From: Styela clava | Taxonomy: Eukaryota; Chordata; Ascidiacea; Stolidobranchia; Styelidae | Length of the DNA stretch: 64,000 bases | Reading direction: 5' to 3' | NCBI RefSeq assembly: GCF_964204865.1 | Contig: NC_135264.1 | Location: forward strand, 5,486,001 to 5,550,000 | Shown here: in pieces, positions 12,885 to 24,436 of the stretch | Numbering within the stretch: the first letter of the stretch is position 1 | Layout: every line of letters starts with the position of its first letter | The notes under the pieces: generated by a model | Seen by the model: only the letters and a program-made list of their open reading frames with translations | Told to the model about the DNA's origin: nothing | The model's database searches: none | Position numbers and translations under genes: made by a program

Positions 12885-13735
12885 GATGGGGCACGTTGGG
12901 ACATGGGGCACAGTGGAAAATCAGATCTCGCACTGATACTATATCCGCAATCCTGTCCGCGGGTCGATGTTTCTATCCGCCCTTCGGTGAGTTACAGCGT
13001 CCCCGCGAACGGACAACGGTTCCAGTTTTTTCTTTCTTCTTTTTTAACCTTTTCAACATGAGAAACTACCGTCTGATATTTTTCAGCTTAAGTTCACTGT
13101 AAAATATTCATAACGTTGGCGAGTGGATGTGCCTCCCGAATTTCGCCGTGGGATGGTCTGAAAATATTTGTTTCCTATGGGGAACAATGGACCGGGGTTC
13201 AGTGGGACATGCCCTACAGGGCAAAATTCGAGAGTGTTTGATACAATAAGTGCTCAGAGACCTAGAGATGCGGTATATTTTGTGTAAGGTTATGGTTTCT
13301 TTCGACCCATGGCCCAATATGGAATATATTCCAGAATCAATAATATTTCCAGATTTAGATTCGATTTAGATTTTAGGAAATAATCAAATTTGTTTGCGCA
13401 ATTTTTTGTTAAAATATTGAAACTATTTCAGTTGAACATTGATTTTAAAAATATTAAATCTTCAAATTTGAAGTCTCCCTGTTCTTCAGACGATTATGCT
13501 GATTAATTGCTTATTTTTTAGGGCATACTTCGTTGAACTTTGACAGACTGACCCATTGTGCCCCAGGGTCTGTCCGGATGTGCCCCACAAATGGGGTACA
13601 GAGGGACACTTGACAGACCTTTTTCAAAGCATTTTGGTAGTAAGATGTGTGTCGCGAGGAAATTTCCTATTCGCTGAATAAAAACTACATTTACCCCACT
13701 ATGCATTAGTCCCGCCAACTTAACTTTTTATCACC
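12885..13735. mobile_element. Putative DNA element with GGGGCA/GGGACA-rich ends
   Basis: The left part holds 'gaagatggggcacgttggga' and 'catggggcacagtgg'. The right part holds the opposite-strand motif ('cattgtgccccagggtctg', 'gatgtgccccacaaatgg'). Inverted subterminal motifs around non-coding DNA suggest a MITE-like element. I could not fix ends or a target duplication. Open frames at 12809-13317 and 13518-13718 are shadows of these motifs. Confidence 0.38.
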
Positions 13736-13739
13736 AGGT

Positions 13740-14572
13740 GTACCCAAACAAAACGTTGTAGCTCATGATTAACTTTAATATCAAGTCTCTCATCAACAAG
13801 TTCCAGTCAGTCACTTGCTTAATTTGTAATACAAAATATCGAGTTAAAATAAACTCAAAATGGACCAAGACCAAGAAGAGCCTGAAATGGAGAGTAAATT
13901 GCCTTTCCCCTGAACTTGTCGTTATTCAGTGATGATGCATCTATCGATCCAAACTTTTCGACAACTAGTATTGCATTGTATTTCGCAAATTCGAGTCGAG
14001 TTCGTATACAGTCGCCAAATCAGTGGGCGCTTTGTCTATGATTCATGTTTTTTGAAGAGAAATGATAACTGTTCGATGATTGAAATCTATCCATCTTGGT
14101 TTTTCTCAAATACCGATGGGCTGATTATAGAGTGCCTTTTATTTATTTTCAAAAATAGCACATTGCCCGCTTGTACGTATTGTGCTTTAAAATCTAATCT
14201 ATTACCTAATCGATTCCCCTACTAGTTTGGATCCGTTTTATGGTAACCATCCGTTATTACCCGTTGCATATTCATTTATATATAGGTGAGGTTTAGAACA
14301 TCAATATTTTTTTTAGATATTTGTACCAGTGTATGAACAATTGTTACGTAGATGATGACGACACTAAGGGATGATAATCTGTAAAATCTTTCAAATTTTG
14401 AACACACATACTTATTTATACTAGACTTTTGAACCAGGAGAAATTTTAGGCGTTTTTAGATATTGAGATGTGACGTTAAAACAAAGTAAGGCCAGATATA
14501 TCAAATAAGAGAAAATTGTTTGCGAAACATCTAACCTTCCATGGTCATATAATTCCGTTTGGTATCCATGTC
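13740..14572. other. No recognised gene
   Basis: The open frame 13929-14225 (plus, 98 aa) shows no motif. The rest is AT-rich. Confidence 0.4.
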
Positions 14573-14580
14573 TTCTAAAG

Positions 14581-16036
14581 CAGCTTTTCCCAACCCTTTC
14601 TGGTCACGGACTATTTTTTCACCGGCGAAAACCTTTGCGGACTCAAGGTGCGTTGATTGCAGGGGGCAATAAAACCAAGCACAACATAATTTTCACAAAT
14701 TTTAACAATGGCCTTTTCTGTCGCACAACATTCAATCCATGACAACGACGAGAATTTAAAATGTCTTTCTATTTTAATTTATTTGTGTTCATTGTAACTT
14801 GCGGTTGAAAGCATTAGTTTTTTAAAATGCCACGGCAATCTTCGAACATAATAATGTGAGCATATATTGCCCGATTATATTTAGTTTTGATACATATTTT
14901 TTGCGATCTTGCGAATTTGTTATCGCTGTTAGAAAAATCTTACTATCTGCTATAAATTTCCAGAAAGAACTTGTTTTATAGTACTTAATAAAAATATATT
15001 CAAAGTATATTTGTAAATCAAAAATACATATTCGTCGACTCGCTTTATTATTAATTTAATTGTGGTCATTTTAACTTTGTGTTGACGAAATAAAAGCAAT
15101 AGTACTCAGAAAATATCATGACAATCCGTGGACACTAAAATGCGTGGTAAAGTGCCCGATTATATTTTGATTCGTATTTTTGTGAATTCTACAAATTTGA
15201 GCTGTTCGTACAACACCTACGGCAGTACTGCACGTACCAATGTGGCGGCAGTAAAGCGAAGAATACAAAGGGAAAATTGCCTAAAAAAGCGTTTTCAATT
15301 GGTCGCGGACCACCATAAAACAAAAAATTATGGGCTCTTCGTTTCATTTTCAGTATTTTGTATTGCCGCTTTTCAATTTAGGAAATTTGGGTCGCCACCA
15401 TTACACCTACCAAAAAATAAATTATTTATTCCTCGTTGTTCGAACTCGCGAGAAACACCACTTAGGTATCTATCGACGCTTGTGCACAGCAGACTCTTGT
15501 TTTCGTCGGAAATCCGCAAGCGAGTTGTGAAATCTCATCGTTCAATGAAGCGACGCGCGAGTGACCTGTTGCGTCACCTGGCATCAAATTTTTGAATAGT
15601 AAATTGCTATTCTAATAGTTGAATATTCGAATATATGCCCAGTCCTACTCAGTAACCAATTATTATTGACTTGATTATTGTTATGTGAATAAAGTGGTGA
15701 CCGTACATTTGAACCCATGTACATTTGAACCCATGCGTATATCCACGGGTTCAATCTATATGCGGGTGCTAAAACCCATGGGTTAGGGTTAGTATGGGTT
15801 TAACTATCCGTGAAACAAAAAAAATCCCATAGGTGCAATTGTCATGGGTTCAAATGTAATGGAACCGAATAAAGTTGCTATGTTTTATGTAAATTCTAAC
15901 GTAATTTGTAACTTGGCTGATAGTTAGGTTTCGCAAAAACGTTTGCGGCGCGCAGTGAATTTCTGGCTTGTTGCGGACTCATTCGAACGCTCCGCGGACT
16001 CATTTTAGGACCGCGGACTCGGGTTGGGAAACACTG
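14581..16036 (+). mobile_element. hAT-like element with imperfect 8-bp target duplication
   Basis: The left end is 'cagcttttcccaacccttt'; the right end reads 'gggttgggaaacactg' (reverse complement 'cagtgtttcccaaccc'). The flanks TTCTAAAG (14573-14580) and TTCTGAAG (16037-16044) match at 7 of 8 bases, the duplication length of hAT elements. The 155-aa frame at 15128-15595 has no transposase motif and is probably incidental. A second element is nested inside at 15696-15866. Confidence 0.75.
15696..15866. mobile_element. 171-bp MITE nested in the hAT element
   Basis: It is bounded by an exact 9-bp direct repeat GAATAAAGT (15687-15695 and 15867-15875). Ends read 'ggtgaccgtacatttgaacc' and, on the other strand, 'ggttccattacatttgaacc', so they are terminal inverted repeats. 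The interior repeats 'aacccatg' motifs in both directions. Confidence 0.8.
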
Positions 16037-16044
16037 TTCTGAAG

Positions 16045-17232
16045 CTTCCGATTTTTGAATGTATACTACCATCACGATTGGAGACCACACGGGTTTGTTG
16101 TTGTATGAATGTTATAGATTCCATTTTAACATATTATAGTAATTAGACGTATTGATGTACAGCCTAATTCTAAACTGCTCTCTGTGTCCTAAAGTACAAC
16201 TAAGAACGGGTATATAAATGAACATCTTCCATCACTCAATGCTGCATGCATCAGATGAAGGCTTGACCAAATTTAACTTTCGACCGATATATTTTGAAAC
16301 AATATGAGCTAAGAGGTCACTGATGACACACTTTTTTATACAACCACGAATTTCTCCATAATTTGCATTTACGTAGTTTTTAAATTATAGGTGAATTTCG
16401 ATGAGCAAAATATATAAAGTTACTACACATTTTATCCAATAAAACAATATTCTTTTTTTTTTATTCGCAAACTTTTCAAAGGTATTTGCTATTATACTCT
16501 ATATATGTTAGGTAGTCATAACATAACATAAGGTGATTATTAGTCACTACTCAGCTACATTCAACATGCGGAAGACGTGAACGGTAGTAAAGTGTTGAAG
16601 GTACCGACTAGGTATTTTTTATATGTTAGTACTCTATAGATATAAACTCTGCATAAGTTAATTAGTATATATGTATATGTCAAAACATATTTAAACTTCA
16701 CCTGCTGTGTACCACTATATCATAATCCTAATTTTCCATTAAAACATATAAAGACACAAATCTTTGAAAAGGTATGGACTGGTATGGACTTTCAATAGAC
16801 TGATACTCAAAATTCTGAATTCGGGTAACTTGAAAATGGTTTGAAACTAAAAATTAAACTCCGATTCCGAATTGGACAATAAAACTATCCGTAATAAGCT
16901 TACCTTAAAATCATTTATAAACCAATATGTTTGTTTGTTTATTCATCATATTCTTTCAAGATAACCTCAATCTACGCACTGACCTGGAATGTCTTTTGCG
17001 ACTTATAATTTGGTATCTGTTCTCACTTCCTTATGCACTTTAAAATAATTTCTTTGGATTATCTTATAATTTTACTGAGTTTCCGCAACAACAAACGTTT
17101 CATCTCGACATTCCGGCACGGCTTATTTTATATTTACTTAAGACTCGCAACAATTTTTTAATCGCTCAGTTTCTACCTTTTTATATGGTTTCGACCTCGC
17201 AACCAAATGGCTTTACATTCTATAACTCAAAC
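16045..17232. other. No recognised gene
   Basis: AT-rich non-coding DNA with short simple runs. Confidence 0.4.
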
Positions 17233-17240
17233 CTATAGAC

Positions 17241-18147
17241 CAGTGGTTCCCAATCTTTTATGGCTCGTGGCCCCCTTCTGGCGCCTTATTGCACTCGTGG
17301 CCCCCGTGTTCACCATCCAAAAAAACTCAAACTATATAGAGACAAAAAAAGTCCAAGCTTTTTAGTATACAATCAATGGGAATCTTGCACTTGGGACTGC
17401 CTTGCAAGGTTTCTTATATGGAGCACAGTCTTTGATACAGCCAGAGACGAATGCCACTGTCAACATCAAAACGGTTTTTAGATTTTGTTTTGATGGTGAC
17501 AAGATCAGAAAAGCCAGATGGGCTGTGGCAAGTCATAGGCCTACTATCAGTGAAGAAGCTTTCATGCTAAGTAGTGGCTAAGAATACGAAATGCCACTTC
17601 ATAGCTACATTCACTCTGTCATCTAGATTTACGGGGCTCCCGAAGTATGCGAACCAAGATGGCGGACATCGGAATGTAATATGTGTACTAGGTTAGGGTT
17701 AAGCCATAGTTTTAGCTATAAATACTACGGGAGGCTCTTGGCTAGTCTTCGAACTGATAATAGGACTAAAATAAGGAAAATTGGAAAACAAATTATCGCC
17801 TAACCCTAACCTGTTACCCATGTTACGTTCCGATGTCCGCCATCTTGGTTCGCATACTTCGGGAGCACCAGATTTACTTTGGTGAAGCCAACGCCAATGC
17901 GACTGTTGTTCCATTTTCGTATTGTGAGCAATATGATGAAACAATTCACGTATGGGAAATCACCCTGAAATCGCAAATAACCTGTTCATGTAATGAAACT
18001 GCGGTGAACGCCTGAACGGGAGATTTTGTTTTAAAATAAAAGTATGCAAACTAAGTTGCTTTATGATCAATTATTGGTCTTGTGTCCCCTCTTGAACTGC
18101 TTTGTGGCCCCCTTAGGGGGCCATCGGCCCCCGGTTGAGAACCACTG
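17241..18147. mobile_element. 907-bp non-autonomous hAT element with perfect 8-bp duplication
   Basis: The left end 'cagtggttcccaatctttt' and right end 'gggggccatcgg...gttgagaaccactg' form hAT-style inverted ends. The flanking 8-mers CTATAGAC at 17233-17240 and 18148-18155 are identical. Subterminal 'cgtggcccccttctgg' and 'ctttgtggcccccttagg' are inverted or repeated. A 237-bp element is nested within it. Confidence 0.9.
17633..17869. mobile_element. 237-bp MITE nested in the hAT element
   Basis: It is flanked by identical AGATTTAC (17625-17632 and 17870-17877). Long inverted ends start 'ggggctcccgaagtatgcga' and 'ggtgctcccgaagtatgcga' on opposite strands and extend about 45 bp. Telomere-like 'ggttagggttaa' and 'cctaaccctaacc' lie just inside the arms. 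A related arm occurs near 44140-44240. Confidence 0.88.
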
Positions 18148-18155
18148 CTATAGAC

Positions 18156-18990
18156 AGTGTTTTGATATGTAAGGCCGATGAAAATCCTTTTTTCGAAACT
18201 CCAAGCAATTGCAGGTTTCTTATTTGGGTAGTCATAATAATTTGTCTATGACATGAAAGGTAAGGTGATCACGAGCAAAGGTAAAATAGATTTAGCATGG
18301 TTTACGTTATTTATGCATCAAAACGTGTATACTCCACGCTTGGTATATAGTATAAAGATATAACCTATATGGAAGTTGATTAAGACGTGGGTTCCTTTGT
18401 GTGGTCATCAAATTGTTACAGGCTGATATTCAAATTTACTTTCTGGTCGTTGCTAATACATAAACCGACAACACAGTTGCTGATGCATCATCGGCACAGT
18501 CTTGGAGACAATAAGTTATAGTAGGGAATACAGAATTACCGTAATCACAATTACCTAACCAAGGTAGCCGCTGACAGGTATACCGAATGGTCATTTCGCG
18601 GTTATCCTGTCCATTCTGGGCAAAGTCATGAATATGTATATATATATATTTTCATTTTGCTTTAACTTTGTTGTGCCCGTTTGCCTGCATGGATGGCTAA
18701 TAAAAAACGATTTGATTGATTGAATTATTTGTGATTATTTTAGGTTACAGTTTTTAATTGTGATAAATTTTATACTTTAAAAAAAAAAAAAAAAGTTCAC
18801 TCACATCCCTCGACTTTTGTAGTCAGATTGTTGAATCAAATATTGTATTGCTTATGCATGTTCTTGAAAGCAATTTTATAAGGCAAGATGTGTTTACTTA
18901 TACAAGACAATGTGTGTCAAACTTGATATGCTGTATTACTTATCACCAATTCGTCGTCTGCATCCATGAAAATAAAAATGACCAGGGCAA
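18156..18990. other. No recognised gene
   Basis: Non-coding. It contains an (AT)n run near 18636-18650, a short 'tgattgattga' tail near 18710 resembling retroelement 3' ends, and an A15-16 run near 18780. No fibrinogen-domain exon is found here, although the truncated ficolin-like first exon upstream on the minus strand would need one. Confidence 0.5.
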
Positions 18991-19000
18991 ATGTATGGAA

Positions 19001-19279
19001 TTAACAATACACATATTCTTCTGATATTTTGGCATTGACACGATTGTAATCAACGACACCAGGTTCTCCTTTTTGTCCCGGCATACCACGTGGACCAGTT
19101 TTTCCAACACGACCCGGTTCTGAGATCTGATCGGCACATGGCTCACTCTGTCCACCACTCGTTTGCTGGAGTTTGCAATATTCGTACAGCTTTGTACAGA
19201 GTCTGATGTCTTCTTGACCTACGACTGGCCGACTGTACAATAAAAGTACAAGAACGATGTATATGTCGTATAAGCTCAT
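19001..19279 (-). pseudogene. Ficolin-like first exon, truncated (copy 0)
   Basis: The minus-strand frame starts MSLYDIYIVLVLLLY, a signal peptide. It continues through the conserved N-terminal segment (LC-x-KLYEYCKLQQTSGGQ) and six Gly-X-Y triplets (GRVGKTGPRGMPGQKGEPG). It ends after ISEEYVYC at a stop. In the intact gene this exon ends with a donor ('acag|gtacta'). Here the alignment shows a short deletion that removed that donor, so translation runs into former intron. No coiled-coil or fibrinogen exons follow on the minus strand. If expressed, the product would be a 92-aa secreted collagen-tail peptide without a lectin domain; more likely it is a pseudogene. The upstream flank matches the flanks of the 45-kb and 53-kb copies. 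Confidence 0.88.
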
Positions 19280-19289
19280 GTTACTTTTA

Positions 19290-19710
19290 ATTTTAATAAT
19301 CTGGAAATTGAAGTATATTTCCATTAAACTAAATAATAATTTTTGTAGAAATGTAGTTAACGATATAAAGAGGTAGTCTAAACGCTCAATGCTCCATATG
19401 ATTACTCTTGTAAAATTACGCCTGTGTACCTTCTGCTACACCTATTGCTATTTGAGATATATATCATGAATATGAACTAAACTTAGAAGTCTGATTACTA
19501 TTTCTTCTAAACGCTCTCAACTATTTGAGAATGTTGTTAATTCGAGTTTCACATTCCTTTCATTTGCTTAGTCTCTCTCCAGGAGGTAAATAAATAAACG
19601 ATTGCGCTCTAATCGATGTATTTCGGTCATTGAACTGCTGCAAGGTATGTCAAATTTGTTTGGAAAAATATTTTTAGAGCTGTCAATGAGAGACATCAAG
19701 CGCTTGGGTG
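19290..19710 (-). promoter_or_regulatory. Conserved 5' flank of ficolin-like copy 0
   Basis: Read on the minus strand, it shares scattered blocks with the 5' flanks at 39.2-39.66 kb and 52.15-52.75 kb, including the 'cattgaactgctgcaag' / 'gaagcagtttaatgacc' block and the 'gtgtagcaga.ggtacacaggcgta' block. Conservation among paralogs is partly common descent, so function is inferred. No clear TATA box was seen. Confidence 0.5.
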
Positions 19711-19984
19711 TACCTCCGTATGGCCTCAGGGTCGAGGTGAATTACCCATTTATTCTATTGTAGCCATATTTTTCGATGCAATTCTGACATACGGTATGTT
19801 TTTTTTCTGTAGTGAGTTATCGATAAATAAGCGTTTTGTTATTGTGTTTGAACGCTCCGCAATTACAACGAGTGCATACAATTACATATCTCCCATTGAC
19901 TCCCCGAGTATTCGAAATCATCAGGTAATCGAAAATGCCCTGCCCAGCCCTTTTAGTCCTTGCCATTGTGACATAACAATGGAT

Positions 19985-20594
19985 ATTTCGACACGGCGTA
20001 TTGCTATCTAAGTTTGCACCGCAATTTTCAGAGTGGTTCAACGTTTTTTTTTCTCCAAAAACTCTTTGCAACTCCGAGGAGTCTTTTTCGTGAAATAAGT
20101 CATCAAAGAACTTGGTCTGATGACAATGTGCAGTATGGCTTTACCTGCTCTACATGACGGGACTCCAATGCGAAATGTCATGAGAATTGTTCATTTTGAA
20201 ACGAAGCCACGTATCTCTCAGTTGTTCACAGAGAAACAGTAGCAGAAGTGTCACTAATAAATCTAATGAATGTATAAAGTTTACTGTGTTATTGCAATTT
20301 ATTCTGCTACAACCAATGGCGTAACCAGCGGTTCTTTCGGCGGTTGATACTCTCTTGGTCTTGACAAAGCATGTTCTTTGAATTTTAACCCGAAAAAACA
20401 ACCTATGCTCAACAGTAAGGCAACAAGTTCATATTCTATCAATTGAAGTCGATCAAATTTTCTATAAATTTGTATAAATCCGACTTCACCTTAATAAGTT
20501 CAGGTTGCGCTCTTAGTTCAAAAATTTTGGGTTCAACAGGAGCTAACGGAATAGCGTAGGGGTTCGGCAGGCTCACAAATGTTAAGAACCACTG
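19985..20594 (-). mobile_element. hAT-like element, copy 2 (partial, inverted)
   Basis: The right end reads 'gttaagaaccactg'; on the minus strand it starts 'cagtggttcttaacatttg' and follows copy 1 (9946 onward) through 'gcctgccgaacccctacgc' and the internal 'ccgcaattttcagagtgg' stretch. The other end is missing. Open frames 19817-20071 and 20150-20401 (minus) are remnants of its interior. Confidence 0.6.
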
Positions 20595-21694
20595 AACTAA
20601 ATAGAACGTAAAGCTAGATTCAATATATATAATGGTCTTATGAAAGTGACTTCAAAGGCCGCTTAGAGACAGTTAATAAATTGGTCATTACCTTTCCAAG
20701 TTTTCCAAAAAGCAAATATCCTATATTACTCATTTCCTCTTTCAAATGTAGCCCGTGTTGCATGACAAGCTCCGTACCATAACGCTCCCTCAAGTTAAAT
20801 TGTTAAAATAACAAATAAAGGCCTACAAAGTGACTTTATAAAACTTTCATGTTGATGTTGACATTAGGATATTAGACAGATTTTCTCACTACAACAGTTC
20901 CTGATGAATGAAAAGTACTGGCTTTTTTGGCAGTGAGGGCGGCATCAAATGGGACCTACAACAATGTTAAATTTAAAATTTGCCCTTTTTGCTGTTTTTC
21001 GCGGCATAATTAGGTTGTGAATGACCGTAACCGATGACAGTACAATGAGTAAACGATGGTGACTACATAAGGGGCCTATTCGTGAAATCTACTGGGACTA
21101 ACGTTGGAAATTTGGAAAAAAATACTTATTTTGATAAATTTCGAATCATCTAAAACGCTAAAAAATTAAAAATGGGTTTGTATTAATTTCCTCAAAATTT
21201 ATTAGATAGAACACAAGCGAGCTATGCTTAAATATATGAACCCGTAGAATAATTTATCATCGCTCCACCGAAATCCATAGGGTATCCTACACGAAGCTGA
21301 ACAGTGAAACTAACTACCAGTATCCGTACCCAGTACGGCACAGTTTACCTATTTCCAAAAAAGCCCCCATATTAGAAGACATTAATTATAACTGTGACTA
21401 TAGGCCCATCTCTCGAGAGACTGTGCCCCATATTGAAGGACAGTGAATATAACTGTGACTGCACGCCCCGCTTACAAGAGACTGTCTGGGCATCCATATC
21501 GTCAAAGCGGAACTGTTACAGGACAGGTACTTTCCAGGTTCTGTGACAATTCCGTTTCAACGTGAATTAAAATACCAACTGACTCGAGTAATATCTTTCT
21601 GGAGAAAAATTCCATCTTTAACCACTGAAAATTTAATTATTTAACAATAAATCACAAAAAAAGTCTTTCTGGTACTTAAATTTGTATTTTTCTT
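20595..21694. other. No recognised gene
   Basis: Non-coding. The stretch 21590-21640 matches, in reverse, 50860-50910 within a hAT-type element, so part is probably transposon debris. Confidence 0.4.
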
Positions 21695-21880
21695 GTTATT
21701 GTGCCGCTTCAAGAAGATCTTTGTCGTGGCTGATAAACTCATTGCATGACATAATATGAAAATTCAATTTCATCTTCAGTTCAACTTTGACGGGATTAAA
21801 GTTAGTTTTTTCTACTATTGGTCCAAACCGCATTCATAATACTGAACACTCTTTCACAATTCGCGTTTGACACTCGAATT
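21695..21880 (-). pseudogene. hAT transposase C-terminal fragment
   Basis: On the minus strand 21877-21804 reads IRVSNANCERVFSIMNAVWT, then a stop soon after. SNA-x-x-ERVFS-x-M is the signature of the hAT C-terminal dimerisation region. Further similarity (KMKLNFHIMSC, ending near DLLEAAQ) continues in another frame to about 21700. Stops and a frameshift mark it as dead. The rest of the transposase was not seen. Confidence 0.75.
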
Positions 21881-22110
21881 GGCAGGGCAAATGGTACAAT
21901 ACGTAAGGTTGTGTATCGTCTGGCTACTGAGTGGCAAAGATCTTCACTCTATCTGTTTGAAACGTCATCTCTCGTTTAAGCGTTTTAGCCGGGTTATACG
22001 GAAGGGTCATTGCTGACACTCTTCACAAATTGACGCTATTGGTCCTGCTTCAGAGACAGTTTGAACAATTGAGACATGCTGAGGTCTGCTGATCTGTCTG
22101 ATCTGTCTTT

Positions 22111-23066
22111 TCAGATATTGCTCAGAGAAATCATTGAAGCTTTCGCCATTGCTATGCTTCGTCTTACCGCTTTTGTCTCGTCTACTTTGTTTGTTAGAAC
22201 TACACCTAGATATTTGAATCTTTCTACATTTTCAACGCTCTGGTTTTCCAAAATTAAGTTTTCCTCATTTGTAACCTTTGTAATTTTTATCACTTCAGTT
22301 TTCTTGATAATGAACAAGAGTGCTGCTTCAGAACTACATCGTCGGCTTATCTCAGTCTATTAACTATCCTTCCAACTAGTTGCGGCCCATCCACATGATG
22401 TTGAGAGTTTCTCGCATGACTTGCTTGAAGAGGTGGGGTGACACCCTGGCCAATGTCAAAGAAATCTGTCATCCCGTGAGCCGATCTTACTGCTGCCTTT
22501 TGAGAGTCATAAACAGATAAAGGTTCTCTAAAAGATCAATTATATGCATAGGTAGGCCCACCACACGTCCCGATTTAGTCGGGACAATTCTCGGTTTTGC
22601 AAGTTTTTCCGCCGTGATGACAGTAAAAATAGTTTTTCAATTTGATACTATTACAAAATTGCTTTTTGAATGGATGTCCGTAACGAATGTCCGTAATCTA
22701 CCCACAATGGTGTGGAAAATGTTTAAACTATAAATAAGCCTCTTGAATTGAACCGATTTTGGCCTGTCCAATTCGCATCGACCCGGTTTTTTACTTCAGA
22801 TATTTGGTAAGCATAGGGGACCCCATGTTTACCATCGCATTCCAGAGGACATCGTGTACTACAGTGTCAAAAGCTTTTCTATAATTGATGAAACATAGGA
22901 GGATGTCTCCTCCCACCTCCCTGATCTTTTCAAGAATCATCTTTAAACTAAGTATTTGGCCACCAGTTAAGCGTAAAAGTTCACTGCAAACCTTTCTCAG
23001 CGCACACTTACAGCTACGGAACCGTTTTAAAACTACCTGTATGTAATAATACCATCCATTTTGCAA
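22111..23066 (-). pseudogene. LINE reverse-transcriptase fragment, interrupted
   Basis: Minus strand. 23066-22791 contains the reverse-transcriptase motif A region (GGDILLCFINYRKAFDTVVH, preceded by LRLTGGQILSLK). 22440-22330 retains a motif B trace (FFDIGQGVTPPL) and motif C, where Tyr-Ala-Asp-Asp is changed to stop-Ala-Asp-Asp. 22317-22111 matches the downstream thumb region (VERFKYLGVVLT, with RRSIAMAKAS). About 250 bp (22545-22790) between motifs A and B looks like a DNA-transposon end, so the LINE is split. It is not functional. Confidence 0.8.
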
Positions 23067-23337
23067 TTGTTTAACTTATTTGAATGTTATGTCACCAGGA
23101 AGTCACAGTTGGCGAAACATGTCTTTGTTTGAGTGACACCTACAGACGTAATTTTTATTTAAAAAAAAATTCGCGTGAATAACATCCGTTTCCAGTTTGA
23201 ACGAATCCGATGTCCTTCTATTTTAAAACGCCTTTTTTCAGTAAATTCCGGGACAACCGTAGTCCAGTCCGGGACACGGGACGCCAGACGTCAATTCCGG
23301 GACTGTCCCGGTCATTCTGGGTGGGACGGATGGTAAA
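22546..23337. mobile_element. GTCCCG-rich transposon ends overlapping the LINE
   Basis: The left motif 'taggcccaccacacgtcccg' and the right motif (reverse complement 'taggtttaccatccgtccca') resemble hAT termini. Flanks TATATGCA and TATATAAA are only partly alike. The LINE motif A fragment lies between these ends, so this is either two separate insertions or one composite. Confidence 0.4.
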
Positions 23338-24436
23338 CCTATATATAAACCTGATTTTACTTAGGGACTCGTTAAAAAAGATTTGTTTTAAAACAATTGA
23401 TTTGAATCATTTTTTCACCTGTTTCGTTCTGTTAATCCTCTTCAAAAACCAACAAGTATGAATGACTTGACCGTATACGCCTTCTTAACATGGAGCGTAC
23501 CGCTCGTGTCATACCACACCACCACGTGTTGGACTTTTGACCCGCCAAATTTCCGAGCGCCAACAATTTCGGCTTTAATTACGCTATGTCGTGCCAAAGC
23601 GCCAGTTTATTAAAATCAGTGATGGGTACTGTAACGAAGTATTTACAGTATTTCTGGCAGAAAAGAAGTTGTATAAAGTCTCTCCATCGCAAAATTCTAC
23701 CCGATACAGGAAAATATAGAAAAAGGTTGGGAACTACCCCGGTTAAAACAAAAAAGTGAATGTGAAAACCTGCCCAATCGATCCTTGACGTCAATATCCT
23801 TCGGAACGCCAAAGATATGATTGACTTTCCCGTACACGTTCTCTCACGCTGAGAAAAACACGTCAACAAACGTGGTTGGCGAGAAGGCCGCAACCGACTA
23901 GCCGTTGCAGCGATGCTTGTTAGGTTAGCTATGGACTATTGGCTATTACGGTATATAGTATATATATTCTGTAAACCTGTAGATCTTGCATTAAACAGAG
24001 AATAATCACACACAATTGTAACGACCAAGAGACAAATAGTTTAATGCAGCATGAGTTGTCATTTATTTGCATGTGTAAACCAAAGCAACAAATGATTCAT
24101 ATAAAAAGTTCAATCTATGAATTCGGTAACAAATACCAGATATATTAGACTCTAAAATGTACCCATGTAGGAGTTTTTAATGTTGCCGAATTTCGAATAT
24201 GTACTTTGGAAAACAGTTTGCAATCTGCGAGTTATACGTACACATTTGTTTGTTTACTTTGATGACGTTGAATCTAATAAAGGTTTGCTACTGACATGAT
24301 ATTAATATACAATAACTTCCATATTCAAATATAGTTTGATGTCGTTGAGTTTGTTTTATAACGATGAAATATTGAATCAAAATACAACACTTTATAAAGT
24401 GAATATATCAAAAGAAGTACATTTTAATCGAATTTA
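23338..24436. other. No recognised gene; 3' side of the minus-strand lipocalin
   Basis: AT-rich. The 104-aa frame at 23579-23893 (minus) has no motif. No strong polyadenylation context could be assigned to the adjacent lipocalin. Confidence 0.4.

Noticed and set aside
15128..15595. 155-aa frame inside the 14.6-16.0 kb element
   Set aside because: No transposase or other motif; it lies in a non-autonomous hAT element and has no supporting start or splice context.
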